The notes: generated from the sequence alone by a model not told the origin. Counted from the first letter of the stretch, positions 40,710 through 49,142 are shown. The stretch: DNA of 64,000 nt from Sphaerisporangium krabiense (GCF_014200435.1 NZ_JACHBR010000001.1:4371501-4435500), one strand, 5' to 3'. Numbers and translations are program-made.

Positions 40710-40972
40710 ACGAGCGCGTGAACCGCCTCGCGGACGCCTGCCTGACCTGCTCGGACGAGGCGCTGCCCGCCCGGGTGGTCCGGCCGTCGGGGCCGGGCCT
40801 CGCCGTGGTGGAGATCGAGGGCGCCGAGGAGGAGGTCAGCGTCGCGCTGGTCGACGCCGGGCCCGGCGACACCGTCCTCGTGCACGCCAAGGAGGCCATC
40901 GCCGTCATCACCAGAGGCGGCGCACGCGGGCACGGGCATGGCGGGCAGGGCGGGCAGGGCGGACATGGCTGA
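40706..40972 (+). CDS. HypC/HupF-family hydrogenase chaperone, atypical N-terminus
   Basis: An 88-residue HypC-like beta-barrel protein (ALPARVVRPSGPGLAVVEIEG, VDAGPGDTVLVHAKEAIAVI) with a His/Gly-rich tail (GHGHGGQGGQGGHG) that may bind nickel. Canonical HypC starts M-C-L-G-I-P with Cys2 active; here the first Cys is at residue 12 in ADACLTCSDEALP. It is a second HypC in the cluster; the canonical one is at 48858. It may serve the specific hydrogenase large subunit rather than the general Fe(CN)2CO assembly. It overlaps both neighbours. Confidence 0.8.
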   Translation: MNERVNRLADACLTCSDEALPARVVRPSGPGLAVVEIEGAEEEVSVALVDAGPGDTVLVHAKEAIAVITRGGARGHGHGGQGGQGGHG

Positions 40973-41702
40973 GGAGACGCGCCCGCAGGTGGTGCGCCGG
41001 CTGTACCCGTTCCTGTACGGCGGCCCGGCCGCGCGCGGGGACGAACCGCCCGGGGACGGCGACCAGGCGCGCCGCGCGGACGGGCACGCGGTCTGGTCCA
41101 CCGAGGTGAAGGCCGACGAGATCGTGCGCCTGCGCCGCCAGGTCGGAGACATGTACGCCGACCGGCTCGCCGCGTGCGCCGAGCAGATGGCCGAGCGGTT
41201 CGCCGCGGGCGGCAGGCTGTTCACCTTCGGCAACGGCGGCAGCAGCACCGACGCCCAGGACATGGCCACCTGCTACCTGAACCCGCCCCACGGCCGGCCG
41301 CTGCCCGCGCTCTCGCTCACCACGGACGTCGCCGTGGTGACCGCCCTGTCCAACGACGTCGGCTTCGACATCGTCTTCGCGCGCCAGATCGCGGCCCTCG
41401 CGCGGCCCGGCGACATGGCCGTCGGTCTGTCGACGAGCGGCGGCTCGCTCAACCTCGTGCACGCGTTCCAGGAGGCCGGCCGCCGGGACATGCTGACCGT
41501 GGGCCTGGCCGGCTACCAGGGCGGACGGCTGGCCGAGCTGGCCGAGCTCGACGTGCTCGACCACCTGTTCGTCGTCCCCTCCTCGTCGGTGCACCGCATC
41601 CAGGAGGCGCAGACGACCGTCTACCACGTCCTCTGGGAGATCACCCAGCAGGTCCTCGGCTCCGCGGCCGCGGCGCGGCCGCCGGGGGCCGCCCTGCGAT
41701 GA
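40965..41702 (+). CDS. SIS-domain protein of the hydrogenase cluster (GmhA-like), copy 2
   Basis: A 245-residue SIS protein with FGNGGSSTDAQDMATCYL, LSTSGGSLNLVHAF and QTTVYHVLWEITQQVL, closer to phosphoheptose isomerase than copy 1. An N-terminal extension of about 60 residues holds LYPFLYGG and charged residues. ATG 40965 lies inside the end of the HypC-like gene, an 8-bp overlap. The pair of SIS proteins with a HypC-like protein between them is a fixed module of the cluster. A role in making or delivering a cofactor part is possible but unproven. Confidence 0.87.
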   Translation: MAEETRPQVVRRLYPFLYGGPAARGDEPPGDGDQARRADGHAVWSTEVKADEIVRLRRQVGDMYADRLAACAEQMAERFAAGGRLFTFGNGGSSTDAQDMATCYLNPPHGRPLPALSLTTDVAVVTALSNDVGFDIVFARQIAALARPGDMAVGLSTSGGSLNLVHAFQEAGRRDMLTVGLAGYQGGRLAELAELDVLDHLFVVPSSSVHRIQEAQTTVYHVLWEITQQVLGSAAAARPPGAALR

Positions 41703-41783
41703 GCGGAGCCGCGCGGCTCCGGTGACCGCAGGCGATCGAGGCCGGCCGAAGGGCCGGGAGAACGGGGAGAAGGGGGAGGCGGT

Positions 41784-42860
41784 ATGGCGACGACGGCGAA
41801 GCAGACGGGGAACGCGACGCGGGAGCGGGACGAACCCGTCGTCCACATCCTCTGGATCAACGCCGGGATGAGCTGCGACGGCGACTCGGTCGCGCTCACC
41901 GCGGCGCTCCAGCCGCCCATCGAGGACATCGTCCTCGGCGCCCTGCCCGGGCTGCCCAAGGTGGAGGTCCACTGGCCGCTGATCGACTACTGCAGCGGGC
42001 CCATGCAGGGCGCCGACGCCATGATCGAGTGGTACTTCCTGGCGGCCGAGGGCGGCCTGGAGCCGTTCGTGCTGGTCGTCGAGGGGTCCATCCCGAACGA
42101 GTCGATCAAGCAGGAGGGCTACTGGTCCGGGTTCGGCAACAACCCCGAGACCGGACAGCCGATCACCCTGCCCGAGTGGCTGGACCGGCTCGCGCCGGAG
42201 GCCACGGCGGTGATCGCGGCGGGCACCTGCGCGACGTACGGCGGCATCCACGCCATGGCGGGCAACCCGACCGGCTCGATGGGCCTGGCCGACTACCTCG
42301 GCTGGGAGTGGCGGTCCAAGGCGGGCATCCCCATCGTCAACGTGCCGGGCTGCCCGATCCAGCCGGACAACATGTCCGAGACCCTGCTGTACCTGCTCTA
42401 CCAGCTCAACGGGCAGGCGCCGATGATCCCGCTGGACGAGGCGCTGCGCCCGACGTGGCTGTTCGGCAAGACCGTCCACGAGGGCTGCGACCGGGCCGGG
42501 TACTACGAGCAGGGGCAGTTCGCCGTCGAGTACGGCTCGCCGCTGTGCCTGGTCAAGATCGGGTGCTGGGGGCCCGTCGTCAAGTGCAACGTCCCCAAGC
42601 GCGGGTGGATGAACGGGATCGGCGGCTGCCCGAACGTCGGCGGCATCTGCATCGCCTGCACGATGCCCGGCTTCCCGGACAAGTTCATGCCGTTCATGGA
42701 CGAGCCGCCGGGCGCCCGCGTGTCCTCGACGGTCAGCACCATGTACGGCGGCGTCATCCGCAGGCTGCGCGACATCACGCTCAAGACCGTCGACAAGGAG
42801 CCGAAGTGGCGGGCCAAGGGCCGCGCGCTGCTCACCGGATACAAGGCCCCGTGGAGCTGA
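41784..42860 (+). CDS. hhyS: [NiFe]-hydrogenase small subunit, group 1h (high affinity)
   Basis: A 358-residue iron-sulfur subunit that carries electrons from the active site through three clusters. The proximal cluster motif is C31-D-G-D34: the second Cys of the usual CxxC is Asp, a mark of the oxygen-tolerant group 1h (Ralstonia AH type) enzymes. Further Cys ligands are in AGTCATYGG, VNVPGCPIQPDN, CDRAGYY, PLCLVKIGCWGP, CNVPKRGW, GGCPNVGGICIACTMPGFPDKF. There is no Tat signal or C-terminal membrane anchor. The enzyme oxidises H2 at atmospheric levels to support persistence in starved or sporulating actinomycetes. One base separates it from the large-subunit gene. Confidence 0.95.
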   Translation: MATTAKQTGNATRERDEPVVHILWINAGMSCDGDSVALTAALQPPIEDIVLGALPGLPKVEVHWPLIDYCSGPMQGADAMIEWYFLAAEGGLEPFVLVVEGSIPNESIKQEGYWSGFGNNPETGQPITLPEWLDRLAPEATAVIAAGTCATYGGIHAMAGNPTGSMGLADYLGWEWRSKAGIPIVNVPGCPIQPDNMSETLLYLLYQLNGQAPMIPLDEALRPTWLFGKTVHEGCDRAGYYEQGQFAVEYGSPLCLVKIGCWGPVVKCNVPKRGWMNGIGGCPNVGGICIACTMPGFPDKFMPFMDEPPGARVSSTVSTMYGGVIRRLRDITLKTVDKEPKWRAKGRALLTGYKAPWS

Positions 42861-42861
42861 G

Positions 42862-44646
42862 ATGACCACCTCGAAGGAGCGGAAGAGCGACCTGGTCGAG
42901 ATGGCCTGGGACCCGATCACGCGCATCGTCGGCAGCCTGGGCATCTACGCCAAGATCGACTTCGCGCAGAAGAAGGTCGCGGAGTGTCACAGCACGTCGT
43001 CGATCTTCCGCGGCTACAGCATCTTCATGAAGGGCAAGGACCCCCGCGACGCCCACTTCATCACCAGCCGCATCTGCGGCATCTGCGGCGACAACCACGC
43101 GACGTGCTCGGTCTATACGCAGAACATGGCCTACGGCGTGCGCCCGCCCGCGCTCGCCGAGTGGATCATCAACCTCGGCGAGTGCGCCGAGTACATGTTC
43201 GACCACAACATCTACCAGGAGAACCTGGTAGGGGTCGACTACTGCGAGAAGATGGTCCGCGAGACCAACCCCGGCGTCATGGAGCTCGCCGAGCGCACCG
43301 AGTCGCCGCACGCCGCCGAGCACGGCTACCGCACGATCGCCGACATCATGCGCTCGCTCAACCCGATGGAGGGCGAGTTCTACCGCGAGGCGCTGGTGAT
43401 GAGCCGCCTGTCCCGCGAGATGTTCTGCCTGATGGAGGGACGGCACGTCCACCCCTCGACGCTGTACCCCGGCGGCGTCGGCACGGTCGCGACCGTGCAG
43501 CTCTTCACCGACTACCTGACCCGGCTCATGCGCTACGTCGAGTTCATGAAGAAGGTCGTGCCGATGCACGACGACCTGTTCGACTTCTTCTACGACGCGC
43601 TGCCCGGCTACGAGCAGGTCGGACGGCGCCGCGTGCTGCTCGGCTGCTGGGGCGCGCTCAACGACCCCGCGTACTGCGACTTCACCTACGAGAACATGAA
43701 CGCCTGGGGCCACAAGATGTTCATCACCCCGGGCGTCATCGTCGACGGCAGGCTCGTCACCAACGACCTGGTCGACATCAACCTCGGCATGCGCATCCTG
43801 CTCGGCAGCTCCTACTACGAGGACTGGCAGGACCAGGAGCCGTTCGTCACCCACGACCCGCTCGGCAACCCGGTCGACATGCGGCACCCGTGGAACCAGC
43901 ACACGATCCCGCGCCCGCAGAAGCGCGACTTCAAGGACAAGTACAGCTGGGTGATGTCGCCGCGCTGGTTCGACGGCGAGAACATGCTCCCGCTGGACAC
44001 CGGGGGCGGCCCGATCGCCCGGCTGTGGTCGACGGCGCTGAACGGCAAGGTGGACATCGGCGTCGTGAAGGCCACCGGCCACAGCGTGCGGATCACGCTG
44101 CCGAAGACGGCCACGCTGCCGGAGAAGACCCTGGAGTGGTCGATCCCGCAGTGGAACGGCGAGCCGCTGTCCAACACGCTGGAGCGCAACCGGGCCAGGT
44201 CCTACTTCCAGGCGTACGTCGCCGCGTGCGCGGTGTACTTCACCGAGCAGGCCCTCGACGAGGTCAGGCGGGGCCACAGTCAGACGTGGGAGCCGTTCGA
44301 GGTGCCGGACGAGGCCATCTCCTGCGGGTTCACCGAGGCCGTGCGCGGCGTGCTGTCCCACCACATGGTGATCAGGAACGGCAGGATCGCCAACTACCAC
44401 CCGTATCCGCCGACGCCGTGGAACGCCAGCGTCCGCGACAGCAACGGCGTCCCCGGCCCGTACGAGGACGCCGTGCAGAACACGCCGATCTTCGAGGAGA
44501 ACCCGCCGGGCGACTTCAAGGGGATCGACATCATGCGCACGGTCCGCAGCTTCGATCCCTGCCTGCCCTGCGGGGTGCACATGTACCTCGGCGGCGGCAA
44601 GGAACTGCGCAAGATTCACAGTCCCCATGCGTTCGGTGCGAGCTGA
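42862..44646 (+). CDS. hhyL: [NiFe]-hydrogenase large subunit, group 1h (high affinity)
   Basis: A 594-residue catalytic subunit. The nickel-iron ligands are in the L1 motif R70-I-C-G-I-C-G and the L2 motif DPCLPCGVH (565-573). A 21-residue tail follows His573 and would be removed by the maturation protease encoded at 47829 after nickel insertion. The long insertions (LYPGGVGTVATVQLF, SPRWFDGENMLPLDTGGG) are typical of group 1h. The end of the gene overlaps the next one by 20 bp. Confidence 0.96.
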   Translation: MTTSKERKSDLVEMAWDPITRIVGSLGIYAKIDFAQKKVAECHSTSSIFRGYSIFMKGKDPRDAHFITSRICGICGDNHATCSVYTQNMAYGVRPPALAEWIINLGECAEYMFDHNIYQENLVGVDYCEKMVRETNPGVMELAERTESPHAAEHGYRTIADIMRSLNPMEGEFYREALVMSRLSREMFCLMEGRHVHPSTLYPGGVGTVATVQLFTDYLTRLMRYVEFMKKVVPMHDDLFDFFYDALPGYEQVGRRRVLLGCWGALNDPAYCDFTYENMNAWGHKMFITPGVIVDGRLVTNDLVDINLGMRILLGSSYYEDWQDQEPFVTHDPLGNPVDMRHPWNQHTIPRPQKRDFKDKYSWVMSPRWFDGENMLPLDTGGGPIARLWSTALNGKVDIGVVKATGHSVRITLPKTATLPEKTLEWSIPQWNGEPLSNTLERNRARSYFQAYVAACAVYFTEQALDEVRRGHSQTWEPFEVPDEAISCGFTEAVRGVLSHHMVIRNGRIANYHPYPPTPWNASVRDSNGVPGPYEDAVQNTPIFEENPPGDFKGIDIMRTVRSFDPCLPCGVHMYLGGGKELRKIHSPHAFGAS

Positions 44647-45208
44647 GCCGCGCGGCGCCGCGCGCCGTGAGGACGGGCCCGCGCTCGACGTGCGGCGGGC
44701 GGGCGAGCGCGCCGAGGCGCTGATCGACGAGCTGGCCGCGCTCGCCGACCCGGGTGCCAGGGACAAGGCCGAGGAGCTGGTGCGCCTGCTCGTCGGCCTG
44801 TACGGCGCCGGGCTGGAAAGGATGCTCGGCGCCGTGGTGGAGTGCGACGCGGCCGAGGTGCTGCGCAGGTTCACCGCCGACGAGGTCGTCTCCGGCCTGC
44901 TCGTCCTGCACGACCTGCACCCGCTCGGCACCGACGAGCGCGTCCGCGCGGCGCTGGACGGCGTGCGCGGGCGCGTCGGGGACGGCGTCGAACTGCTCGG
45001 CGTGGACCGCGGCGGCGGGCAGGACGTCGTACGGCTGCGGATGGCCGGCCAGGGGTGCGCCTCCACGCGGGCCGCGGTCGCCGGGGCCGCCGAGCGCGCG
45101 GTCCTGGCCGCCGCGCCCGAGGTGGCGCGCGTGGAGGTCGAGCAGGCGGCCGAGGCGCGGCCGCTGCTGCAGATCGGGCGCAGGCCGCCCGCGGAGCCCG
45201 CGCCGTGA
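44627..45208 (+). CDS. NifU-domain-like hydrogenase accessory protein
   Basis: A 193-residue protein whose C-terminal half resembles the NifU/Nfu scaffold domain (VRAALDGVRGRVGDGVELLGVD, VRLRMAGQGCAS). The scaffold needs C-x-x-C; here only one Cys (GQGCASTRAA) remains, so cluster assembly on it would differ from the classical case. The N-terminal half is helical. It starts inside the part of hhyL coding for the cleaved tail and ends in GTGA shared with the DUF5947 gene, so it is tightly coupled. Similar genes recur in group 1h clusters. Confidence 0.75.
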   Translation: MRSVRAEPRGAARREDGPALDVRRAGERAEALIDELAALADPGARDKAEELVRLLVGLYGAGLERMLGAVVECDAAEVLRRFTADEVVSGLLVLHDLHPLGTDERVRAALDGVRGRVGDGVELLGVDRGGGQDVVRLRMAGQGCASTRAAVAGAAERAVLAAAPEVARVEVEQAAEARPLLQIGRRPPAEPAP

Positions 45209-45852
45209 CCGCCAGGCCCGCGGGCCCGCCGGGGCTGCGCCGCTTCCGCGAGCCCCCGCCGCCGGAGACGCCCCGCTGCGAGATGTGCGCCGAGCCGCTG
45301 GAGGAGCGGCACGGCCACGTGGTGAACGTCCAGACCAGGGCCCTGCTGTGCACGTGCAGGGGCTGCTCGCTGGTCATGCCCGGCAGCGGCCCGGGGGCGC
45401 GCTACCGCGGCGTGCCCGAGCGCCACCTGCTCCTTCCGGGGTTCCGGCTGACCGCGGCCGACTGGGAGGCCCTGCAGATCCCGGTACGCGCCGCGTTCTT
45501 CTTCCCCCACTCGGTGCTCGGCCGGTACGTGGCCTTCTACCCGAGCCCCGCGGGCGCCGCCGAGTCGCTGCTCCCGTTGGACGCCTGGGACGACGTGCTC
45601 GCCGCCAACCCCGAGGCGCCCCGGCCGCTGCCGGACGTCGAGGCCTACCTCGTCGACCGGGGCCCCGAGCGCCTCACCTGCCACCTGGTGCCGATCGACG
45701 CCTGCTACGAGCTGGTCGGGCTCGTGCGCCTGCACTGGAAGGGGTTCCACGGCGGCCCGGAGGCGTGGCGGGCCATCGACGGCTTCTTCGCCGAGATCCG
45801 CGCCCGCGCGGAGGCCGAGGCCGGGGTCTACGGGGAGGGCCGTCGTGCCTGA
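45205..45852 (+). CDS. DUF5947-family hydrogenase-cluster protein
   Basis: A 215-residue protein with an N-terminal metal-binding-like cluster of Cys residues: CEMCAEP (C-x-x-C), then LLCTCRGCSLVM (C-x-C-x-x-C). A mixed alpha/beta part follows (GRYVAFYPSPAGAAES, LTCHLVPIDACYELVGLVRLHWKGFHGG). It is known only from group 1h hydrogenase loci and their relatives; the role is unknown, perhaps zinc or iron-sulfur binding in electron transfer or assembly. The GTG start is shared with the stop of the NifU-like gene. Confidence 0.85.
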   Translation: MTARPAGPPGLRRFREPPPPETPRCEMCAEPLEERHGHVVNVQTRALLCTCRGCSLVMPGSGPGARYRGVPERHLLLPGFRLTAADWEALQIPVRAAFFFPHSVLGRYVAFYPSPAGAAESLLPLDAWDDVLAANPEAPRPLPDVEAYLVDRGPERLTCHLVPIDACYELVGLVRLHWKGFHGGPEAWRAIDGFFAEIRARAEAEAGVYGEGRRA

Positions 45853-46504
45853 GACACGGGAGACGCCCGCCGGGTCCGAAATCGGGTTCCGGTGCCTGGG
45901 CGTGCGCGCCGACCCGCACGCGGCGTCCCCCACGCTGTGCTTCCGCCTCGGCGTCCACGAGCCCGTCGGCGAGTCGGTGCACGCGATCGCGCTGCGCGTG
46001 CAGATCAGGATCGAGCCGGCGCGCCGCCGCCACGACCCCGCCGAGAGCGAACTGCTGGCCGACCTCTTCGGGCACCCCTCCCGGTGGGGCGACACGCTCA
46101 GGCCCTTGCAGTTCGCCACCGTCTCGCTCATGGTGCCGCGGTTCACCGGCTCCACCGAGGTGGACCTGCCCGTCCCGTGCAGCTACGACCTGGAGGTCGC
46201 CGCGGGCAAGTACTTCGCCTCGCTCGACGACGGGGAGGCGCCCCTGCTGCTGTTGTTCAGCGGCACGGTGTTCGCCAGGTCCGGCGAGGGGTTCACCGTG
46301 CGCCAGGTGCCGTGGCACTGCGAGGCGCGGCAAGGGCTGCCCGTGGCGGTGTGGCGGGAGCTGATCGACCGCTACTTCCCCGGCAGCGGCTGGCTGCGCC
46401 TGCACCGCGACACGCTGCGCGCGCTGCAACGGTTCAAGTCCGACCGCACCCTCGCCACCTGGGACGAGACGGTCGAAGCGCTGCTGAAGGAGGCGCGCCG
46501 ATGA
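45845..46504 (+). CDS. DUF6084-family hydrogenase-cluster protein
   Basis: A 219-residue, mainly beta protein (HAIALRVQIRIEPARRR, LMVPRFTGSTEVDLPVPCSYDLEV, LLLLFSGTVFARS, VPWHCEARQGLPVAVWREL). It is of the DUF6084 family found beside DUF5947 in group 1h clusters. No catalytic motif is seen. The GTG start at 45845 overlaps the previous gene by 8 bp, and the stop overlaps the next start (ATGA). Confidence 0.83.
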   Translation: MPETRETPAGSEIGFRCLGVRADPHAASPTLCFRLGVHEPVGESVHAIALRVQIRIEPARRRHDPAESELLADLFGHPSRWGDTLRPLQFATVSLMVPRFTGSTEVDLPVPCSYDLEVAAGKYFASLDDGEAPLLLLFSGTVFARSGEGFTVRQVPWHCEARQGLPVAVWRELIDRYFPGSGWLRLHRDTLRALQRFKSDRTLATWDETVEALLKEARR

Positions 46505-47832
46505 GCGTGGCCATGGACAACGCCCGCAAGGTCGCCGACGCCGTCCTGTACGAGGGCTACCTGCTGTACCCGTACCGGGCCTCGGCCGCCAAGAACCGGG
46601 TGCGCTGGCAGTTCGGGGTGCTCGTCCCGCCCGCCTACACCGCGACCTCCGAGCCCTCCTCCAGCGTGACCGAATGCCTGCTCGACGGCGCGGCCAACGC
46701 GCTGGTGCGGCTGCGCCTGCGGTTCCTGCACGTCAAGGAGCGCCGGGTGGAGCGCGCGGACGGCGGCGGCTTCGTGCCCGTGGACCGCCTGGACACCGGC
46801 GAGCGCAGCCATCTGACCTTCGACGAGGCCACCGAGCGCGAGGTGGAGCACGTGCTCGCCATGCCCGCCCTGCTCGGCGTGGAGCGCACGGTGACCGTGC
46901 GGGTGCCGGGGGACCGGTCCGAGGAGGCCGTCCTGTCCGGCGCGGGGGAGCCGCTCGGCCGGGTGGTCTGCGAGCACCGGCCGCTGCACGCCGTGCTGGA
47001 CGTCACGGCCGAGGCCGGCGCCGGCCCGCACGGGCTGGTGAAGCTGCGCGTCCGCACGCGCAACCTCACCGGCTGGACGGGCGACGGCACGCGCGATCAG
47101 GCGCTGCGGCGCTCGCTGGTCGCCGCGCACCTGCTCATCGGCGTCACCGCGGGCCGGTTCCTGTCGCTGTCGGACCCGCCGGAGTGGGCGCGCCCGGCCG
47201 CGCGGGGCTGCGTCAACGAGAACACCTGGCCGGTGCTGGTGGCCGGGCCCGGCGGGCGCGACGCCGTGCTGTCCTCGCCGATCATCCTGTACGACCACCC
47301 GCGCGTCGCCCCCGAGAGTCCCGGCGACCTGTGCGACGCCACCGAGATCGACGAACTGCTCCACCTGCGCACCCGGACGCTCACCGAGGAGGAGAAGCGG
47401 GAGGCGGCGGCCACCGACCCGCGCGCCGCCGAGATCGTCCGCCTGGCCGGCGAACTGCCGCCGGAGATGATGGAACGCCTGCACGGCGTGATGCGCCACG
47501 AGCCCGCGACACCGTGGTGGGACCCGGCCGCCGACGCCGCGGTGTCGCCGGACACCGACACCGTGACCGTCGCCGGCGTCGAGGTCGCCAAGGGCAGCCG
47601 GGTGCGGCTGACGCCGGGCCGGCGGCGCGCCGACGCCCACGACATGTTCCTCGCGGGCAGGACCGCGCGCGTGGAGGCCGTCCTGTCCGACGTGGACGGC
47701 GCGCCCCACCTGGCCGTGACGCTGGAGGAGGACCCCGGGGCCGACCTGCACCGCTCGCACGGCCGCTACCTGTACTTCGCGCCGGACGAGGTCGAGCCGC
47801 TCGCGGAGCCTTCGGGGAAGGGGAGCGCGTGA
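46501..47832 (+). CDS. conserved hydrogenase-cluster protein, unknown function
   Basis: A 443-residue soluble protein that I know only by context. It has an N-terminal segment DAVLYEGYLLYPYRASAAKN, a beta-rich middle, NENTWPVLVAG, SSPIILYDHPRVAPES, and a C-terminal domain with HDMFLAGRTARVEAV, AVTLEEDPGADL and RYLYFAPDEVEP. Proteins with this start and end occur regularly in actinobacterial group 1h clusters. It is coupled by ATGA to DUF6084 and by GTGA to the protease. A role in enzyme maturation or in building the mature complex is likely, but no mechanism is visible. Confidence 0.8.
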   Translation: MSVAMDNARKVADAVLYEGYLLYPYRASAAKNRVRWQFGVLVPPAYTATSEPSSSVTECLLDGAANALVRLRLRFLHVKERRVERADGGGFVPVDRLDTGERSHLTFDEATEREVEHVLAMPALLGVERTVTVRVPGDRSEEAVLSGAGEPLGRVVCEHRPLHAVLDVTAEAGAGPHGLVKLRVRTRNLTGWTGDGTRDQALRRSLVAAHLLIGVTAGRFLSLSDPPEWARPAARGCVNENTWPVLVAGPGGRDAVLSSPIILYDHPRVAPESPGDLCDATEIDELLHLRTRTLTEEEKREAAATDPRAAEIVRLAGELPPEMMERLHGVMRHEPATPWWDPAADAAVSPDTDTVTVAGVEVAKGSRVRLTPGRRRADAHDMFLAGRTARVEAVLSDVDGAPHLAVTLEEDPGADLHRSHGRYLYFAPDEVEPLAEPSGKGSA

Positions 47833-48515
47833 ACGTCCTGGTGGCCGGGGTGGGCAACGTCTTCCTGGGCGACGACGGCTTCGGCGTCGCGGTGGCGCGG
47901 CGGCTGGCCGGCGCGGACCTGCCCGCCGGGGCCGTGGTGCGCGACTTCGGCATCCGCGGCGTCCACCTGGCCTACGAGCTGACCGGCGGCGCCTACGACG
48001 GCGCGGTCATCGTCGACGCGGTCGCGCGCGGCGGGCGTCCGGGCACGCTGTACGTGCTGCGGCCCGAGCCGGCCGAGGCCCCGCCGGTGTTCGCCGACGC
48101 CCACGACATGACCCCCGACGCCGTGCTGGCGCTGTCGTCCGCCCTCGGCGGCGCGCCCGGGCGGGTGCTGGTCGTCGGCTGCGAGCCGCGCGACCTCTCG
48201 CCCGGCATGGACCTGAGCCCCCCGGTGTCCGAGGCGGTTGGCCCCGCCGCGGACCTGGTGCTCGAACTGGTCGCGGACCTGGCCGAGGAACCGGCCACGG
48301 AGAAGGTCGCGGAAAAGATCGCGGAACGGAGAGCCGCGGCGCCGTCCGGCGCCGCGCGGAGGGAGGACCACCATGCTGAAGCGTCTCGTGATGATCTCGG
48401 CGCTGGTCGCGGCCGGCGTCATGGTCTACCAGTCGATTCCGGACATCAAGCGGTACATGAAGATCCGGAGCATGTGACCGGCGCGGGCATGTCCCAGGAA
48501 ACGGGGGTGAACTGA
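47829..48515 (+). CDS. hydrogenase maturation endopeptidase (HycI/HupD family)
   Basis: Nickel-checking protease that trims the C-terminal tail of the hydrogenase large subunit. It shows GVGNVFLGDDGFG with the first acidic metal ligand, the Asp in DGAVIVDAV and the His of DAHDMTPDAV. Family members are about 150-180 residues; here the frame stays open to 228. The extra 60 residues are low in complexity and overlap, in another frame, a separate small gene at 48373. So the C-terminal extension may be only read-through of that region. The GTG start is coupled to the upstream gene. Confidence 0.88.
   Translation: MNVLVAGVGNVFLGDDGFGVAVARRLAGADLPAGAVVRDFGIRGVHLAYELTGGAYDGAVIVDAVARGGRPGTLYVLRPEPAEAPPVFADAHDMTPDAVLALSSALGGAPGRVLVVGCEPRDLSPGMDLSPPVSEAVGPAADLVLELVADLAEEPATEKVAEKIAERRAAAPSGAARREDHHAEASRDDLGAGRGRRHGLPVDSGHQAVHEDPEHVTGAGMSQETGVN
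48373..48477 (+). CDS. DUF6893-type 34-residue membrane microprotein nested in the protease gene
   Basis: A single-helix protein: basic MLKR start, hydrophobic LVMISALVAAGVMVYQ, then IPDIKRYMKIRSM, which follows the positive-inside rule. GGAGGGAGG lies six bases before ATG 48373, a stronger site than for many neighbours. It is read in a different frame from the C-terminal part of the maturation protease. Very short proteins of this pattern (DUF6893) are found in group 1h loci. It may tether the soluble hydrogenase or its complex to the membrane (inference). Confidence 0.78.
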   Translation: MLKRLVMISALVAAGVMVYQSIPDIKRYMKIRSM

Positions 48516-48517
48516 TC

Positions 48518-48910
48518 GTGCACGAGTTCGGGATCGCCGAGTCGATCCTCGCCGCGGTCGAGGGCCGCGCGGACGGCCGGCGCATACGCCGGGCGCGCGT
48601 CCAGGTGGGCGCGCTGCTGCGCGTCGCCGAGCCCTCGCTCAACGACGCGTTCTCACTGGTCGCCGAGGGGACGGTCGCCGAGGGCGCGCGGCTCGACCTG
48701 GTGACGGTCCCGGTGCGGCTCACCTGCCGTGCCTGCGCCGGGACCGCCACGTCGGTGGACCCGTACGCGGTGTGCCCCCACTGCGGGGACACCGACGTCG
48801 ACGTCGAAGGGGGCGACGACCTCGTCCTCGAATCCATCCAGCTCGCGGAGGCGGCGCATGTGCCTGGGAATTCCCGGGGAGATCGTGGAGATCCTCAAGG
48901 ATCGTCCTGA
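48518..48910 (+). CDS. hypA: hydrogenase nickel incorporation protein HypA
   Basis: A 130-residue nickel metallochaperone. The family start M-H-E-x-x-I-A-E-S-I is kept (GTG codon at 48518), with the Ni-binding His2, and the zinc site is CRACAG...CPHCG (C-x-x-C twice). The last 18 codons overlap hypC in another frame. HypA delivers nickel to the large subunit together with HypB, which is not in this window. Confidence 0.93.
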   Translation: MHEFGIAESILAAVEGRADGRRIRRARVQVGALLRVAEPSLNDAFSLVAEGTVAEGARLDLVTVPVRLTCRACAGTATSVDPYAVCPHCGDTDVDVEGGDDLVLESIQLAEAAHVPGNSRGDRGDPQGSS

Positions 48911-49136
48911 CCTGGCGACGGTCGACGTGAGCGGGGTGCGGCGCGCCATCAACATCGGCCTGCTGGAGGGGGAGCCGCTCGCGCCGGGCGACTGGATCCT
49001 CATCCACGTCGGCTTCGCGCTGTCGAAGATCGACGAGGCGGAGGCCAAGTCGGCGCTGGACTTCCTCACCGGCATCGGCCAGGCCTACGAGGACGAGATC
49101 GCGGCGCTGCGCGACTCCATGATCGAAGAGGGGTGA
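48858..49136 (+). CDS. hypC: hydrogenase assembly chaperone HypC
   Basis: A 92-residue canonical HypC beginning MCLGIPGEIVEI, with the essential Cys2 that holds the iron during Fe(CN)2CO assembly, followed by the five-stranded barrel (DLATVDVSGVRRAINIGLL, GDWILIHVGFALSKID). It starts 53 bp inside hypA and is followed six bases later by hypD. It is the second HypC of the cluster. Confidence 0.95.
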   Translation: MCLGIPGEIVEILKDRPDLATVDVSGVRRAINIGLLEGEPLAPGDWILIHVGFALSKIDEAEAKSALDFLTGIGQAYEDEIAALRDSMIEEG

Positions 49137-49142
49137 GGCGCG

